From the NCBI GenBank assembly GCA_023253245.1, contig JALRHB010000018.1, positions 1-17,311 of the forward strand: a DNA stretch of 17,311 bases, given 5' to 3'. The notes under the pieces were generated by a model. That model was given only the letters and a program-made list of their open reading frames with translations. It was not told the origin of the DNA and searched no databases. A program made the translations under genes and the position numbers. This DNA is from Polynucleobacter sp. (GTDB lineage Bacteria > Pseudomonadota > Gammaproteobacteria > Burkholderiales > Burkholderiaceae). Shown piece after piece: positions 7,264 to 15,414 of the stretch. Each line of letters starts with the position of its first letter. Within the stretch, counting starts at the first letter, position 1.

Positions 7264-8124
7264 ATGACGTATTGCGTAGGGCTTTGTCTTAAAGATGGTT
7301 TAGTGTTTTTATCTGACACTCGAACGAATGCTGGTGTTGATCAAATTGGCACTTTCCGAAAAATGTCTTTATTTCAAAAGGATAAGGATCGTTTCTTCAC
7401 TTTGATGAGCGCTGGTAATCTTGCCATTACTCAAGCCGTTAAAGAAATTCTTCTACAAGGTCAATTGCTTAACGGTAAAAATCTGTGGAACGTAGAGAGC
7501 TCACATGATGCCGCGGTTGTGGTTGGAGACGCCATAAAACAGGTGTATGACCGAGACCACCAAGCTCTTGAAAAAGCTGGGATCGACTTCAATTGCAATC
7601 TAATTTTTGGTGGGCAAATTAAAGATGAGCGGCATCGACTTTTTAATATCTATTCAGCCGGCAACTTTATTGAGGCCACTCCCGAGACTTGTTACTTCCA
7701 GATTGGTGAATCCAAATACGGCAAACCGATTCTCGATCGGGTAATTACCTTTGATACCCCTCTCAATTTGGCCACTAAGTGCGCCTTAATCTCCATGGAC
7801 TCTACCCTCAACAGCAATATCTCAGTAGGCTTACCGCTAGATCTCTTGGTCTATGAGAAGAATTCTCTGCAAGCTAGCAAATTAGTTACTATGGATGAAT
7901 CCAACCCCTACTTCCAGATGATCCATCAACTCTGGGGTGAAAAGCTTCGCTCAGCCTTTAATTCTATTGCTGAACCAAGCTGGTCAGGAGCAACTCCTTC
8001 AAGATCTATCACAGCTCCTGCCAAAAAAATGGGCGCTGTACCGATTCATCGTGCGAAAAAGACTACCAGCATCAAGGTACCCAAAAATACTACAATTAAA
8101 TCTTCAAGCAAGAAAAAAGCCTAG
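7264..8124 (+). CDS. anbu: Anbu (BPH-type) proteasome-like protease with basic C-terminal tail
   Basis: A member of the Anbu family (COG3484), relatives of proteasome beta subunits and HslV that assemble into self-compartmentalising rings and use an N-terminal threonine. After removal of Met the protein begins TYCVGLCLKDG. Thr2 is the expected nucleophile, with supporting Asp18 in LSDTRTNAG, Lys33 in FRKMSLF, and the later SMDST segment (177-181). Typical relatives end near residue 240. This one continues to 286, and residues 238-286 contain ten lysines, two arginines and no Asp or Glu, rich in Ser, Thr and Pro, so probably disordered. The gene lies 62 bases after the transglutaminase gene, and its TAG stop is inside the stem of the following terminator. 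Physiological substrates of Anbu are not established. Confidence 0.9.
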   Translation: MTYCVGLCLKDGLVFLSDTRTNAGVDQIGTFRKMSLFQKDKDRFFTLMSAGNLAITQAVKEILLQGQLLNGKNLWNVESSHDAAVVVGDAIKQVYDRDHQALEKAGIDFNCNLIFGGQIKDERHRLFNIYSAGNFIEATPETCYFQIGESKYGKPILDRVITFDTPLNLATKCALISMDSTLNSNISVGLPLDLLVYEKNSLQASKLVTMDESNPYFQMIHQLWGEKLRSAFNSIAEPSWSGATPSRSITAPAKKMGAVPIHRAKKTTSIKVPKNTTIKSSSKKKA

Positions 8125-8142
8125 ATTGCTCTAGGCTTTTTT
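8113..8142. terminator. Bidirectional intrinsic terminator between anbu and ppsA
   Basis: The stem GCCTAGA (8119-8125) pairs with TCTAGGC (8130-8136) around the loop TTGC. It is flanked by six A on the left and six T on the right, so the hairpin extends to 13 pairs and works as a terminator on either strand. It sits between two convergent genes. The stop codon of anbu (8122-8124) is part of the left arm. Confidence 0.93.
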
Positions 8143-8163
8143 CATTTACCACTACTTCAATAC

Positions 8164-10566
8164 TCAAGCTTCTTTCTTGCCCAACATCTCCCAAGTATCT
8201 ACTACGCTATCGGGATTAAGTGATATTGAAGTGATCCCTTTGGCAACCAACCAACGAGCAAAATCAGGATGATCTGAAGGGCCTTGTCCACAAATACCGA
8301 CGTATTTATTTTGCTTACGGCAAGCATCAATCGAACGTGCGATCATGAATTCCACAGAGGGATCACGTTCATCAAAATCAACTGCCAGCAATTCCATACC
8401 AGAGTCGCGATCCAAACCAAGTGTGAGCTGAGTCATGTCGTTTGAGCCAATTGAGAAACCATCAAAGTGCTCAAGGAACTCATCTGCCAAAATCGCATTG
8501 GATGGAATCTCACACATCATGATCAGACGTAAACCATTTTCACCACGCTTAAGCCCAAACTTTGCCATCATGTCGATGACACGCTCTGCCTGCTTAATCG
8601 TTCTCACGAATGGCACCATGATCTCAACGTTATCAAGCCCCATGTCCTCGCGAACACGCTTCATTGCAGCGCACTCTAAGGCAAAAGCCTCCCCGAAATC
8701 TTCAGATACATATCGAGAAGCGCCACGGAAACCAAGCATTGGGTTTTCTTCATCTGGCTCGTAACGCGATCCACCAATTAACTTCTTGTACTCGTTTGAC
8801 TTGAAATCAGACAAGCGAACGATAACTGGCTTTGGATAGAATGCAGCAGCAATGGTCGCTACACCCTCTACCAATTTATCCTCATAGAACTGACGTGGGC
8901 TAGCGTAACCACGAGCAACGCTTTCAACTGCGCGCTTGAGGTCAGGATCAATATTCGGGTACTCCAAAACGGCACGTGGATGCACCCCGATATAGTTATT
9001 AATAATGAACTCAAGGCGGGCCAAACCAACCCCTGCATTGGGGATTTGACAGAAATCAAATGCCAACTGTGGATTGCCGATATTCATGGTGATTTTGACA
9101 GGAATATCTGGCAAGCTTCCACGAGATACTTCGGTTACCTCAGTTTCGATTAAGCCATCATAGATATGGCCTTCATCGCCTTCAGCGCAAGAAACGGTCA
9201 CCATCATGCCATCTTGCAAGTGCTCAGTAGCATCACCACAGCCCACAACAGCTGGTACGCCTAACTCCCGCGCAATAATTGCAGCGTGACAAGTGCGACC
9301 ACCGCGATTGGTAATAATTGCGGAAGCGCGCTTCATAACAGGCTCCCAATTTGGATCGGTCATATCGGCAACCAATACATCGCCAGGTTGGACCCGATCC
9401 ATCTCGCTTGGATCACGAATAACTCGGACAGGCCCAGCACCAATTTTTTGACCAATAGCACGACCTTTAGCCAATACTTTAGAGCTGCCTTTGAGCTTGT
9501 AACGCATCTCCACTTGTCCAGCAGCCTGACTCTTCACCGTCTCGGGTCGGGCCTGAAGGATGTAAATACGGCCATCTTGACCATCTTTACCCCACTCAAT
9601 ATCCATCGGTCGGCCATAATGCTTCTCAATGATGACGGCATATTTTGCTAACTCAGTAATATCAGCATCCTCCAAAGAAAAGCGATTGCGCTTTTCTGGA
9701 ATGACATCCACTGTAACCACTTTCTCTGCAGAGCCAGCTGGAGCAAATTGCATCTGAATGAGCTTAGAACCTAGAGAACGACGAATAATCGCTTTTTTAC
9801 CTTGCGCCAAAGTCTTTTTAAAGACATAGAACTCATCAGGGTTAACAGCGCCCTGTACTACGGTTTCACCTAAACCATAGCTAGAAGTGATGAATACCAC
9901 GTCCTCGAAACCAGACTCTGTGTCAATCGTGAACATAACTCCAGAGGCACCCAAGTCTGAACGCACCATACGCTGAATGCCAGCAGAGAGAGCCACCTCT
10001 TCATGGGCAAAGCCTTTGTGAACACGATAAGAAATCGCGCGATCGTTATACAAAGAAGCAAATACTTCGCGAATCTTCTTTAAAACATCTTCGATGCCCT
10101 CGACATTCAAAAATGTTTCTTGCTGGCCAGCAAAAGAAGCGTCCGGCAAATCTTCTGCTGTTGCGGACGAACGCACCGCGAAAGAGCCTTTACCAGAATC
10201 ATCTAGTTTTTTGAAAGCAGCACGAATCTCTTCATCAAGACGTGGTTGAAAAGGCGCAGTCTCAATCCAATTACGAATCTCTTTGCCAGCTTCAGCTAGT
10301 GCACGCACATCATCGATGTTGAGATTTTCCAAGCGCTTTTGAATACGCTCAGTCAGATTGTTATGCTTCAAGAAATCCCGAAATGCCAAAGCAGTAGTTG
10401 CAAAACCCGTAGGCACTCTCACACCACTTGCCGCCAATTGAGAAATCATTTCACCTAAGGAAGCGTTTTTACCGCCGACTGACTCAACATCAGTCATACG
10501 GAGTTGCTCAAAAGGCAAAACATAGGCATTTGCTACATTGCTATTTTGTTGCTGTTGGTTGGACAT
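8164..10566 (-). CDS. ppsA: Phosphoenolpyruvate synthase
   Basis: Makes PEP from pyruvate and ATP, releasing AMP and phosphate, at the entry to gluconeogenesis in the cytoplasm. The 800-residue chain shows the three expected parts. The N-terminal ATP-binding domain has VGGKNASLGEM (30-40), SFAVRSSATAEDLPDASFAGQQET and YGLGETVVQGAVNPDEF. The swivelling domain has GGRTCHAAIIARELG, whose His427 carries the phosphate. The C-terminal PEP/pyruvate barrel has FSIGSNDMTQLTLGLDRDSG and GICGQGPSDHP with Cys759. Thr425, two residues before His427, matches the threonine that the PpsR regulator phosphorylates in E. coli (Thr419/His421). The divergent neighbour is ppsR. AGAGAG about 8 bases before the ATG is a plausible ribosome binding site. 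Confidence 0.98.
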   Translation of the reverse strand: MSNQQQQNSNVANAYVLPFEQLRMTDVESVGGKNASLGEMISQLAASGVRVPTGFATTALAFRDFLKHNNLTERIQKRLENLNIDDVRALAEAGKEIRNWIETAPFQPRLDEEIRAAFKKLDDSGKGSFAVRSSATAEDLPDASFAGQQETFLNVEGIEDVLKKIREVFASLYNDRAISYRVHKGFAHEEVALSAGIQRMVRSDLGASGVMFTIDTESGFEDVVFITSSYGLGETVVQGAVNPDEFYVFKKTLAQGKKAIIRRSLGSKLIQMQFAPAGSAEKVVTVDVIPEKRNRFSLEDADITELAKYAVIIEKHYGRPMDIEWGKDGQDGRIYILQARPETVKSQAAGQVEMRYKLKGSSKVLAKGRAIGQKIGAGPVRVIRDPSEMDRVQPGDVLVADMTDPNWEPVMKRASAIITNRGGRTCHAAIIARELGVPAVVGCGDATEHLQDGMMVTVSCAEGDEGHIYDGLIETEVTEVSRGSLPDIPVKITMNIGNPQLAFDFCQIPNAGVGLARLEFIINNYIGVHPRAVLEYPNIDPDLKRAVESVARGYASPRQFYEDKLVEGVATIAAAFYPKPVIVRLSDFKSNEYKKLIGGSRYEPDEENPMLGFRGASRYVSEDFGEAFALECAAMKRVREDMGLDNVEIMVPFVRTIKQAERVIDMMAKFGLKRGENGLRLIMMCEIPSNAILADEFLEHFDGFSIGSNDMTQLTLGLDRDSGMELLAVDFDERDPSVEFMIARSIDACRKQNKYVGICGQGPSDHPDFARWLVAKGITSISLNPDSVVDTWEMLGKKEA

Positions 10567-10672
10567 AAAATACTCTCTAAAGATAAGGAAACTGGTCGAG
10601 CGGCCGAATAAAATACGGCATACTTCATTAACTGCATATTGTAGTGCTGACCACGACTTTTAGGCCAATCAC
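10567..10672. promoter_or_regulatory. Divergent ppsA/ppsR promoter region
   Basis: These 106 bases separate two start codons pointing apart and must carry the signals for both genes. An interrupted inverted repeat, GCCG (10603-10606) and CGGC (10616-10619) around an A/T-rich centre, could be an operator. Candidate -10 elements exist on both strands (TAAAAT and TATTGT for ppsR, TACAAT for ppsA), but none has a good -35 box at 16-18 bases. I therefore do not assign a start site. Confidence 0.45.
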
Positions 10673-11500
10673 ATGTCTACCCAAGCTCGCATTGTTTTTA
10701 TTGTTTCTGATGGCACCGGCATAACTGCCGAAAACTTCAGCCAGTCCATTTTGGCGCAATTTGAGGCCACTTTTAAGCATGTTCGGGTGCCGTTTGTAGA
10801 TAGCCTAGATAAAGCCCATGATGCGGTCTCTAACATTAACCAAACTGCCGCAAAAACGGGCGTCCAGCCCATTGTTTTTACTACTTTAGTCAACCCCGAG
10901 CTCAACGCGGTAGTTAGCAAAGCCAATGGCCTGATTTTGGATATGTTCCAGACCTTTGTAGCCCCTTTAGAGCAAGCCTTAGGCATCAAATCAACCCATG
11001 CCATGAACCGCCTCCATCACAATGCGGATACTGAGGCCTACAAAAATCGTATTGAAGCCATTAATTACTCCTTGGCACATGATGATGGTCAGTCAAACAA
11101 GAATCTTGCCGAGGCTGATGTCATTCTGGTGGGTATTTCTCGGGTCGGCAAAACGCCAACAAGCCTTTATTTAGCGATGCAATATGGCTTAAAAGCGGCC
11201 AACTACCCACTGATTCCGGAAGATTTTGAGCGGGGCCAGCTGCCAAAAGACTTACTTCCCTACCGCAGCAAGATCTTTGGTTTGATGATTGATGCCGAGC
11301 GCTTATCAGAGATTCGAAATGAACGCCGTCCGGGAAGTAACTATGCCAAGCTAGAAAATTGTCGCTATGAGATTAATGAAGCTACTGCGATGATGAAAAA
11401 AGAATCTATTCCCTGGGTTGCCACTACTAGTAAATCAATTGAAGAGATTGCCACTACCGTGTTGCAATCCATTAAGTCTGATAAAACTATCCTTGGTTAA
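10673..11500 (+). CDS. ppsR: PEP synthase regulatory protein (kinase/pyrophosphorylase)
   Basis: A bifunctional DUF299 enzyme. It inactivates PEP synthase by ADP-dependent phosphorylation of a threonine next to the catalytic histidine, and reactivates it by a phosphate-dependent reaction releasing pyrophosphate. The 275-residue length is standard. It starts RIVFIVSDGTGITAENFSQS (6-25), and the P-loop GISRVGKTPTS lies at 154-164, followed by KAANYPLIPE (174-183), all typical of the family. The gene is divergent from its target ppsA, which supports this role over the related regulator of pyruvate phosphate dikinase; no PPDK gene is in the window. Only a weak AGG lies about 10 bases before the ATG. 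An imperfect hairpin follows the stop codon. Confidence 0.96.
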   Translation: MSTQARIVFIVSDGTGITAENFSQSILAQFEATFKHVRVPFVDSLDKAHDAVSNINQTAAKTGVQPIVFTTLVNPELNAVVSKANGLILDMFQTFVAPLEQALGIKSTHAMNRLHHNADTEAYKNRIEAINYSLAHDDGQSNKNLAEADVILVGISRVGKTPTSLYLAMQYGLKAANYPLIPEDFERGQLPKDLLPYRSKIFGLMIDAERLSEIRNERRPGSNYAKLENCRYEINEATAMMKKESIPWVATTSKSIEEIATTVLQSIKSDKTILG

Positions 11501-11515
11501 TCCTAAGACCAGGAT
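11489..11515 (+). terminator. Weak hairpin after ppsR
   Basis: ATCC-TGGT (with one bulged T) can pair with ACCA-GGAT around a ten-base loop; alternatively AATCCT (11499-11504) pairs with AGGATT (11511-11516). The tail is TTTAAAA, which is short of a proper T-run. It lies in the 30-base gap between the convergent ppsR and the methyltransferase gene, and may act as a poor terminator. Confidence 0.35.
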
Positions 11516-11530
11516 TTAAAAGGTGATTTA

Positions 11531-12355
11531 TTAAGCCCTGCGAACTCGGACAGTTTCAAAGAGGCAAATTGCTGCGGCAGTAGAGACGTTTAAAGATTCA
11601 ACTCGTGGATCAATCGGGATTGATACGCCTTGAGCTTGTACCATAAGATCCTCAGAGACCCCTTGACCTTCACTCCCAAAAACCCAGGCTACAGCTTGAG
11701 TGAGCGACTTGGCCATATCAAATAAACCCAATTGCCCATCCGCAGTTGCCGCTAAGAGCGGGGCTGTTACAGCGCTAAGCACTTGCTGGTTAGACCAACC
11801 TTCGTAGAGATCCAGTAAGCGATGGGCCCCCATGCCCGCACGCAAGACTTTACTTGACCACAGATGTGCGCACCCTGAAGTTGCAATCACTTGGCGAAAG
11901 CCAGCAGCTGCCGCAGTTCTCAAGATAGCACCGACATTACCTGCATCTTGGATGCGATCCAAAATGATGACATCTCCCGAAATCGTTGCTATAGACCCCT
12001 GAGATTTAAGTGTACTTTGAGGAAGCTCTAACAACCCTGCAATTTGCGGTGCATTAACTAAATCACTTAGCAAGTCCCATAAACCTTTATCGAGCTGATA
12101 TACACGGGTATCTGGACAAACTTCAAGGTGCTCATACACGGCCTGGGCAATTTCGGGGTTTTGCAAACCCAACTCGGAGGTAATTAAGCTTTTCAGCGCT
12201 GGCTTGCCCACCCAAGTTTGTACTAAATGAATACCTTCAAGCAATGCTAGGCCGGAGGCCAATCTCGCCTTTTGACCTTTTGCTCCCGTTGCCTGTAAAA
12301 GACGAACCTCCTTAAACAAGGCATTGTCTTTTGAAGAAATAAAGTCAATTTTCAT
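11531..12355 (-). CDS. SpoU/TrmH-family RNA 2'-O-methyltransferase
   Basis: A 274-residue SAM-dependent methyltransferase of the SPOUT class that methylates a ribose 2'-hydroxyl in rRNA or tRNA. An N-terminal substrate-binding region (about 1-110, with RLASGLALLEGIHLV) precedes the knotted catalytic domain. That domain shows all three motifs: ILDRIQDAGNVGAILRTA (131-148, with the key Asn140), WVFGSEGQG (224-232) and IPIDPRVESLNVSTAAAI (246-263). The exact RNA target cannot be read from the sequence; RlmB-like, TrmH-like and TsnR-like enzymes share these motifs. It begins 8 bases after rnhB and closes the lipid A operon, a usual position for this gene in Burkholderiales as far as I recall. It converges on ppsR. 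Confidence 0.92.
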   Translation of the reverse strand: MKIDFISSKDNALFKEVRLLQATGAKGQKARLASGLALLEGIHLVQTWVGKPALKSLITSELGLQNPEIAQAVYEHLEVCPDTRVYQLDKGLWDLLSDLVNAPQIAGLLELPQSTLKSQGSIATISGDVIILDRIQDAGNVGAILRTAAAAGFRQVIATSGCAHLWSSKVLRAGMGAHRLLDLYEGWSNQQVLSAVTAPLLAATADGQLGLFDMAKSLTQAVAWVFGSEGQGVSEDLMVQAQGVSIPIDPRVESLNVSTAAAICLFETVRVRRA

Positions 12356-12363
12356 CAGCAGAA

Positions 12364-12957
12364 TTATCGACTATGTAAGGCCAGTGCATTACGCACCGGA
12401 GAAAAGCTACAACGGTGCTCAGAACAAGCGCCAAATTCTTGTAATGCTGCCAAGTGTGATTGGGTAGGGTAACCCATATGCTGATTAAATCCATATTGTG
12501 GGTATTGCTCATGCAAGGTCATCATCTGACGATCGCGAGTAACCTTTGCTAAGATCGATGCCGCTGAAATTGCCGGCTCCTTGGCATCACCTTTCACGAT
12601 AGCCTCTACCGCGATTGGAAGCTCAGGGCAACGATTGCCATCTATCAAGGCTTTATCTGGCCAAGCACCTAAACGGGTGGCGAGATCTTCTACGGCACGG
12701 CGCATTGCCAACATCGTTGCCTGCAAAATATTCATTTGATCTATTTCTCCGGGACTTGCTTGGCCAATACCCCACGCTTTTGCCTTCAGCTGAATTTGCT
12801 CATATAAAAATTCTCTTCTAGCCGCTGATAATTTTTTAGAATCTTTTAATCCGACAATTGGATTTTGGGGATCAAGAACAACGGCACCAGCCACTACCGC
12901 CCCTACTAGTGGGCCGCGACCAGCTTCATCTACGCCACACACCCAAATGAGACTCAC
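12364..12957 (-). CDS. rnhB: Ribonuclease HII
   Basis: Cuts RNA in RNA-DNA hybrids and removes single ribonucleotides from DNA. The four metal-binding acidic residues are in place: Asp10 and Glu11 in VDEAGRGPLVG, Asp106 in ALIDGN and Asp124 in VKGDAKEPAISAASILAK. LKDSKKLS (37-44) and the basic GYPTQSH segment near 162-168 are further marks. The length of 197 residues is normal. Its ATG overlaps the last four bases of lpxB (ATGA arrangement), so translation is probably coupled. The lpxB-rnhB link is widespread in proteobacteria and does not imply a shared pathway. Confidence 0.97.
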   Translation of the reverse strand: MSLIWVCGVDEAGRGPLVGAVVAGAVVLDPQNPIVGLKDSKKLSAARREFLYEQIQLKAKAWGIGQASPGEIDQMNILQATMLAMRRAVEDLATRLGAWPDKALIDGNRCPELPIAVEAIVKGDAKEPAISAASILAKVTRDRQMMTLHEQYPQYGFNQHMGYPTQSHLAALQEFGACSEHRCSFSPVRNALALHSR

Positions 12958-14159
12958 GCACCAACCCGTGACTTGGTAGCAGTAATAGTTTGAGCTACTG
13001 CCTGAGCAACTAAGAGACCAGTTGGTCTTCGCAGTGTTTCATGCATCTGCGCAAATCTTGCCTTGAGCGCGGCCACTTTAGTAGGGTTATTTAGCCACTC
13101 AAGAAGAGCGTTAGCCAATTTGTCAGGGCTTGCATCGTCCTGCAGCAATTCTGGAACCACAAATTCACCACATAAAATATTAGGCAACCCCACATAAGGC
13201 AAGTAGCCTTGGCGCTTCATAATTTGAGCCGTTAACCAAGGCACCTTATACGAGATCACCATAGGCTTTTTCCATAAAGCCGCCTGCAAAGTGGCTGTGC
13301 CACTTGCAATCAACACCACATCTGCCGCCTCAAGCACTGTATCCGCCTCACCATCAATCAAATAGATTTTTAGTGAGGGATTTTTTTCAAGGGCTTTATT
13401 TTTTAAGATCTCGAGTGGCTCACGCAAACGTGGTGTAGCAACTGGAATAATGAAATGCACGCTCTCGCCTTGCAATCGATTTACCATAATCGGCATAGTC
13501 TCGAAAAAAACCGGAGCAATCAATTCGATTTCTGAAGCGCGGCTACCGGGTAATACTGAAATAACTGTGCCATCGAATGCCTGGTTAGGCAGTTTTAATA
13601 TGTCCTCAAGTTTTCGCTTAGCGCAATCAGGATTGGGCTCCGGCGGAATTTCGCTAGCTAAAGGATGCCCAACATAAGTGGCTTTAATGCCTGCACGCTC
13701 GTAAATCTCAATCTCGAACGGGAAAATGCACAGCATTCTCTCGACCGCCTGCTTAATCTTCTTAATGCGCCCTGCTCGCCAAGCCCAAATCGATGGGGAT
13801 ACAAAATGCAAAGTAGGTATGCCAGCCTTTCGTAAAGCTAACTCCACCCCCAAATTGAAATCTGGCGCATCAATCCCCAGATAGACATCAGGCCGACCTT
13901 CACTCGTCAGGTAGGCAATGAGCTCTTTGCGTAGTTTCAAAATAGAAGGCAACTGTTTAATGGCCTCGACATAGCCGCGGACACTTAAGGTCTCCATTGG
14001 CCAGTCAGAGCGCAAGCCCTCAGCCTGCATGCGAGGACCACCTACACCGTATACCAGCAACTCAGAGGTCTGGGGAATTTGCTTTAAAGCACTCAGCACT
14101 GGAGCGGCCAACAGATCCCCTGAGGGCTCTCCGGCAACACAAGCGAGCTTAGACACCAA
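12954..14159 (-). CDS. lpxB: Lipid-A-disaccharide synthase
   Basis: Joins UDP-2,3-diacylglucosamine and lipid X into the beta-1,6 disaccharide of lipid A, at the inner face of the cytoplasmic membrane (GT19 family). The 401-residue protein starts with VAGEPSGDLLAAP (8-20), and shows GIDAPDFN (95-102), FVSPSIWAWRAGRI (119-132), YVGHPL (162-167) and LPGSRASEIE (203-212). Further on it has IASGTATLQAALWKKPMVISYK. All are typical and intact. It starts 8 bases after lpxA and overlaps rnhB by 4 bases. No membrane-spanning helix is expected, and association with the membrane is peripheral in the family. Confidence 0.97.
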   Translation of the reverse strand: MVSKLACVAGEPSGDLLAAPVLSALKQIPQTSELLVYGVGGPRMQAEGLRSDWPMETLSVRGYVEAIKQLPSILKLRKELIAYLTSEGRPDVYLGIDAPDFNLGVELALRKAGIPTLHFVSPSIWAWRAGRIKKIKQAVERMLCIFPFEIEIYERAGIKATYVGHPLASEIPPEPNPDCAKRKLEDILKLPNQAFDGTVISVLPGSRASEIELIAPVFFETMPIMVNRLQGESVHFIIPVATPRLREPLEILKNKALEKNPSLKIYLIDGEADTVLEAADVVLIASGTATLQAALWKKPMVISYKVPWLTAQIMKRQGYLPYVGLPNILCGEFVVPELLQDDASPDKLANALLEWLNNPTKVAALKARFAQMHETLRRPTGLLVAQAVAQTITATKSRVGA

Positions 14160-14167
14160 GCTTTTCT

Positions 14168-14965
14168 CTATCGAATGATGCCGCGGGTAGAGCCGGCAAT
14201 AAAATCATGAAATTCTGTCAGCTTTTGGGCAGTAGCTTGATCGGAAGAGTTGGCGGCAGCCATCTTCTGGATTTCTGCTTTTGCCTCTTCAAAACTCAAG
14301 CCATCTTTATAGAGCACCTTGTATGCTTGTCGTAAAGCTGAAATAGTTTCACTAGAAAAGCCGCGACGTTTTAAGCCCTCAACATTAATGCCGTGAGGGG
14401 ACGCTTTATCCCCCGCAGCAATCACAAAAGGGGGAATATCTTGAACTAATGCAGAGGCACCACCCAACATAGCATGTTGGCCAATACGAACAAATTGATG
14501 AACGCCAGACATACCCCCCATAATTGCCCAGTCACTCACCTTTACATGACCAGCTATTTGAGCATTACTAGAAAAAATCGTGTGATTGCCAATCTGACAA
14601 TCATGGGCAATATGTACGTAAGCCATAATCCAGTTGTCATTACCAATGCGAGTAATGCCCTCGTCTTGAGAGGTTCCGGTATGAATCGTAGTGAACTCAC
14701 GAATGGTGTTTCGATCACCGATAATCAGTTGCGTAGGCTCGCCGCGGTATTTCATGTCCTGAGGAGCGCCACCGATTGCTGCAAAATGGGCAAAATGATT
14801 TTCAATACCGATAGTAGTATGGCCCTCAATTACTGTATGTGAGCCAACTGTGGTCCCCGCGCCTATTTTGACATTAGGTCCAATGACAGAGTAAGGTCCA
14901 ATCTCAACATCGCTAGCGATTTCAGCCTTGCTATCCACAATGGCAGAAGCATGAATTCGGGTCAT
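14168..14965 (-). CDS. lpxA: UDP-N-acetylglucosamine acyltransferase
   Basis: First enzyme of lipid A synthesis: it transfers a 3-hydroxyacyl chain from ACP to UDP-GlcNAc. The 265 residues form a left-handed beta-helix of hexapeptide repeats (about 1-190) followed by the helical C-terminus VEGLKRRGFS...STRGIIR. The catalytic histidine is His121 in VHIAHDCQIGN. By hand alignment to the E. coli enzyme, Gly169 falls at the position of Gly173, the residue that permits a C14 chain, so a long 3-hydroxyacyl preference is predicted (inference). The ATG shares one base with the fabZ stop codon (TAATG), giving tight coupling to the enzyme that competes for the same hydroxyacyl-ACP pool. Confidence 0.97.
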   Translation of the reverse strand: MTRIHASAIVDSKAEIASDVEIGPYSVIGPNVKIGAGTTVGSHTVIEGHTTIGIENHFAHFAAIGGAPQDMKYRGEPTQLIIGDRNTIREFTTIHTGTSQDEGITRIGNDNWIMAYVHIAHDCQIGNHTIFSSNAQIAGHVKVSDWAIMGGMSGVHQFVRIGQHAMLGGASALVQDIPPFVIAAGDKASPHGINVEGLKRRGFSSETISALRQAYKVLYKDGLSFEEAKAEIQKMAAANSSDQATAQKLTEFHDFIAGSTRGIIR

Positions 14966-15414
14966 TACACGCCTTTCGTCCGAACTGCGCAGGTAATATT
15001 TGCTTCAGCAGCAAGCTCACCATCTACAGTTGCTTGAACTTGAAACTTGTAGATGCCTGCGCGCTCGCGCTCAAACTTTGCAGTCATAATCAGTTGATCG
15101 CCAGGTAAGACTGGCTTCTTAAAACGAGCGCCATCAATTCCAGCAAAGTAGTAAACGGCATTCTCTTCCCTCACCTCAGAAAAAGTGAGCAATGCAGCAG
15201 TTTGTGCCAACGCCTCGATAATAAGAACACCAGGCATCACCGGAAACTCTGGAAAGTGCCCTTGAAAGAAAGGCTCATTCATAGTGACATTTTTCAAAGC
15301 CGTAATACTTTGACGAGGCTCAATCTCCAACACTCGATCAACTAATAAAAATGGGTAACGGTGCGGCAATAAGTTCAAAATTTTGTGGATGTCGATGGCG
15401 ATGGGTTTGCTCAT
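14965..15414 (-). CDS. fabZ: 3-hydroxyacyl-ACP dehydratase FabZ
   Basis: Dehydrates 3-hydroxyacyl-ACP to trans-2-enoyl-ACP in fatty acid elongation, drawing on the same substrate that LpxA and LpxD use. The hot-dog fold protein of 149 residues starts MSKPIAIDIHKILNLLPHRYPFLLVDRV. It has catalytic His53 in FQGHFPEFPVMPG and Glu67 in LIIEALAQTAALL. I set the start at 15414, preceded by CAGGT (15421-15425) six bases away; a longer reading to 15465 would add residues foreign to the family and has no better site. The gene sits between lpxD and lpxA as in most proteobacteria, with a 99-base gap on the lpxD side and a one-base overlap with lpxA. Confidence 0.97.
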   Translation of the reverse strand: MSKPIAIDIHKILNLLPHRYPFLLVDRVLEIEPRQSITALKNVTMNEPFFQGHFPEFPVMPGVLIIEALAQTAALLTFSEVREENAVYYFAGIDGARFKKPVLPGDQLIMTAKFERERAGIYKFQVQATVDGELAAEANITCAVRTKGV

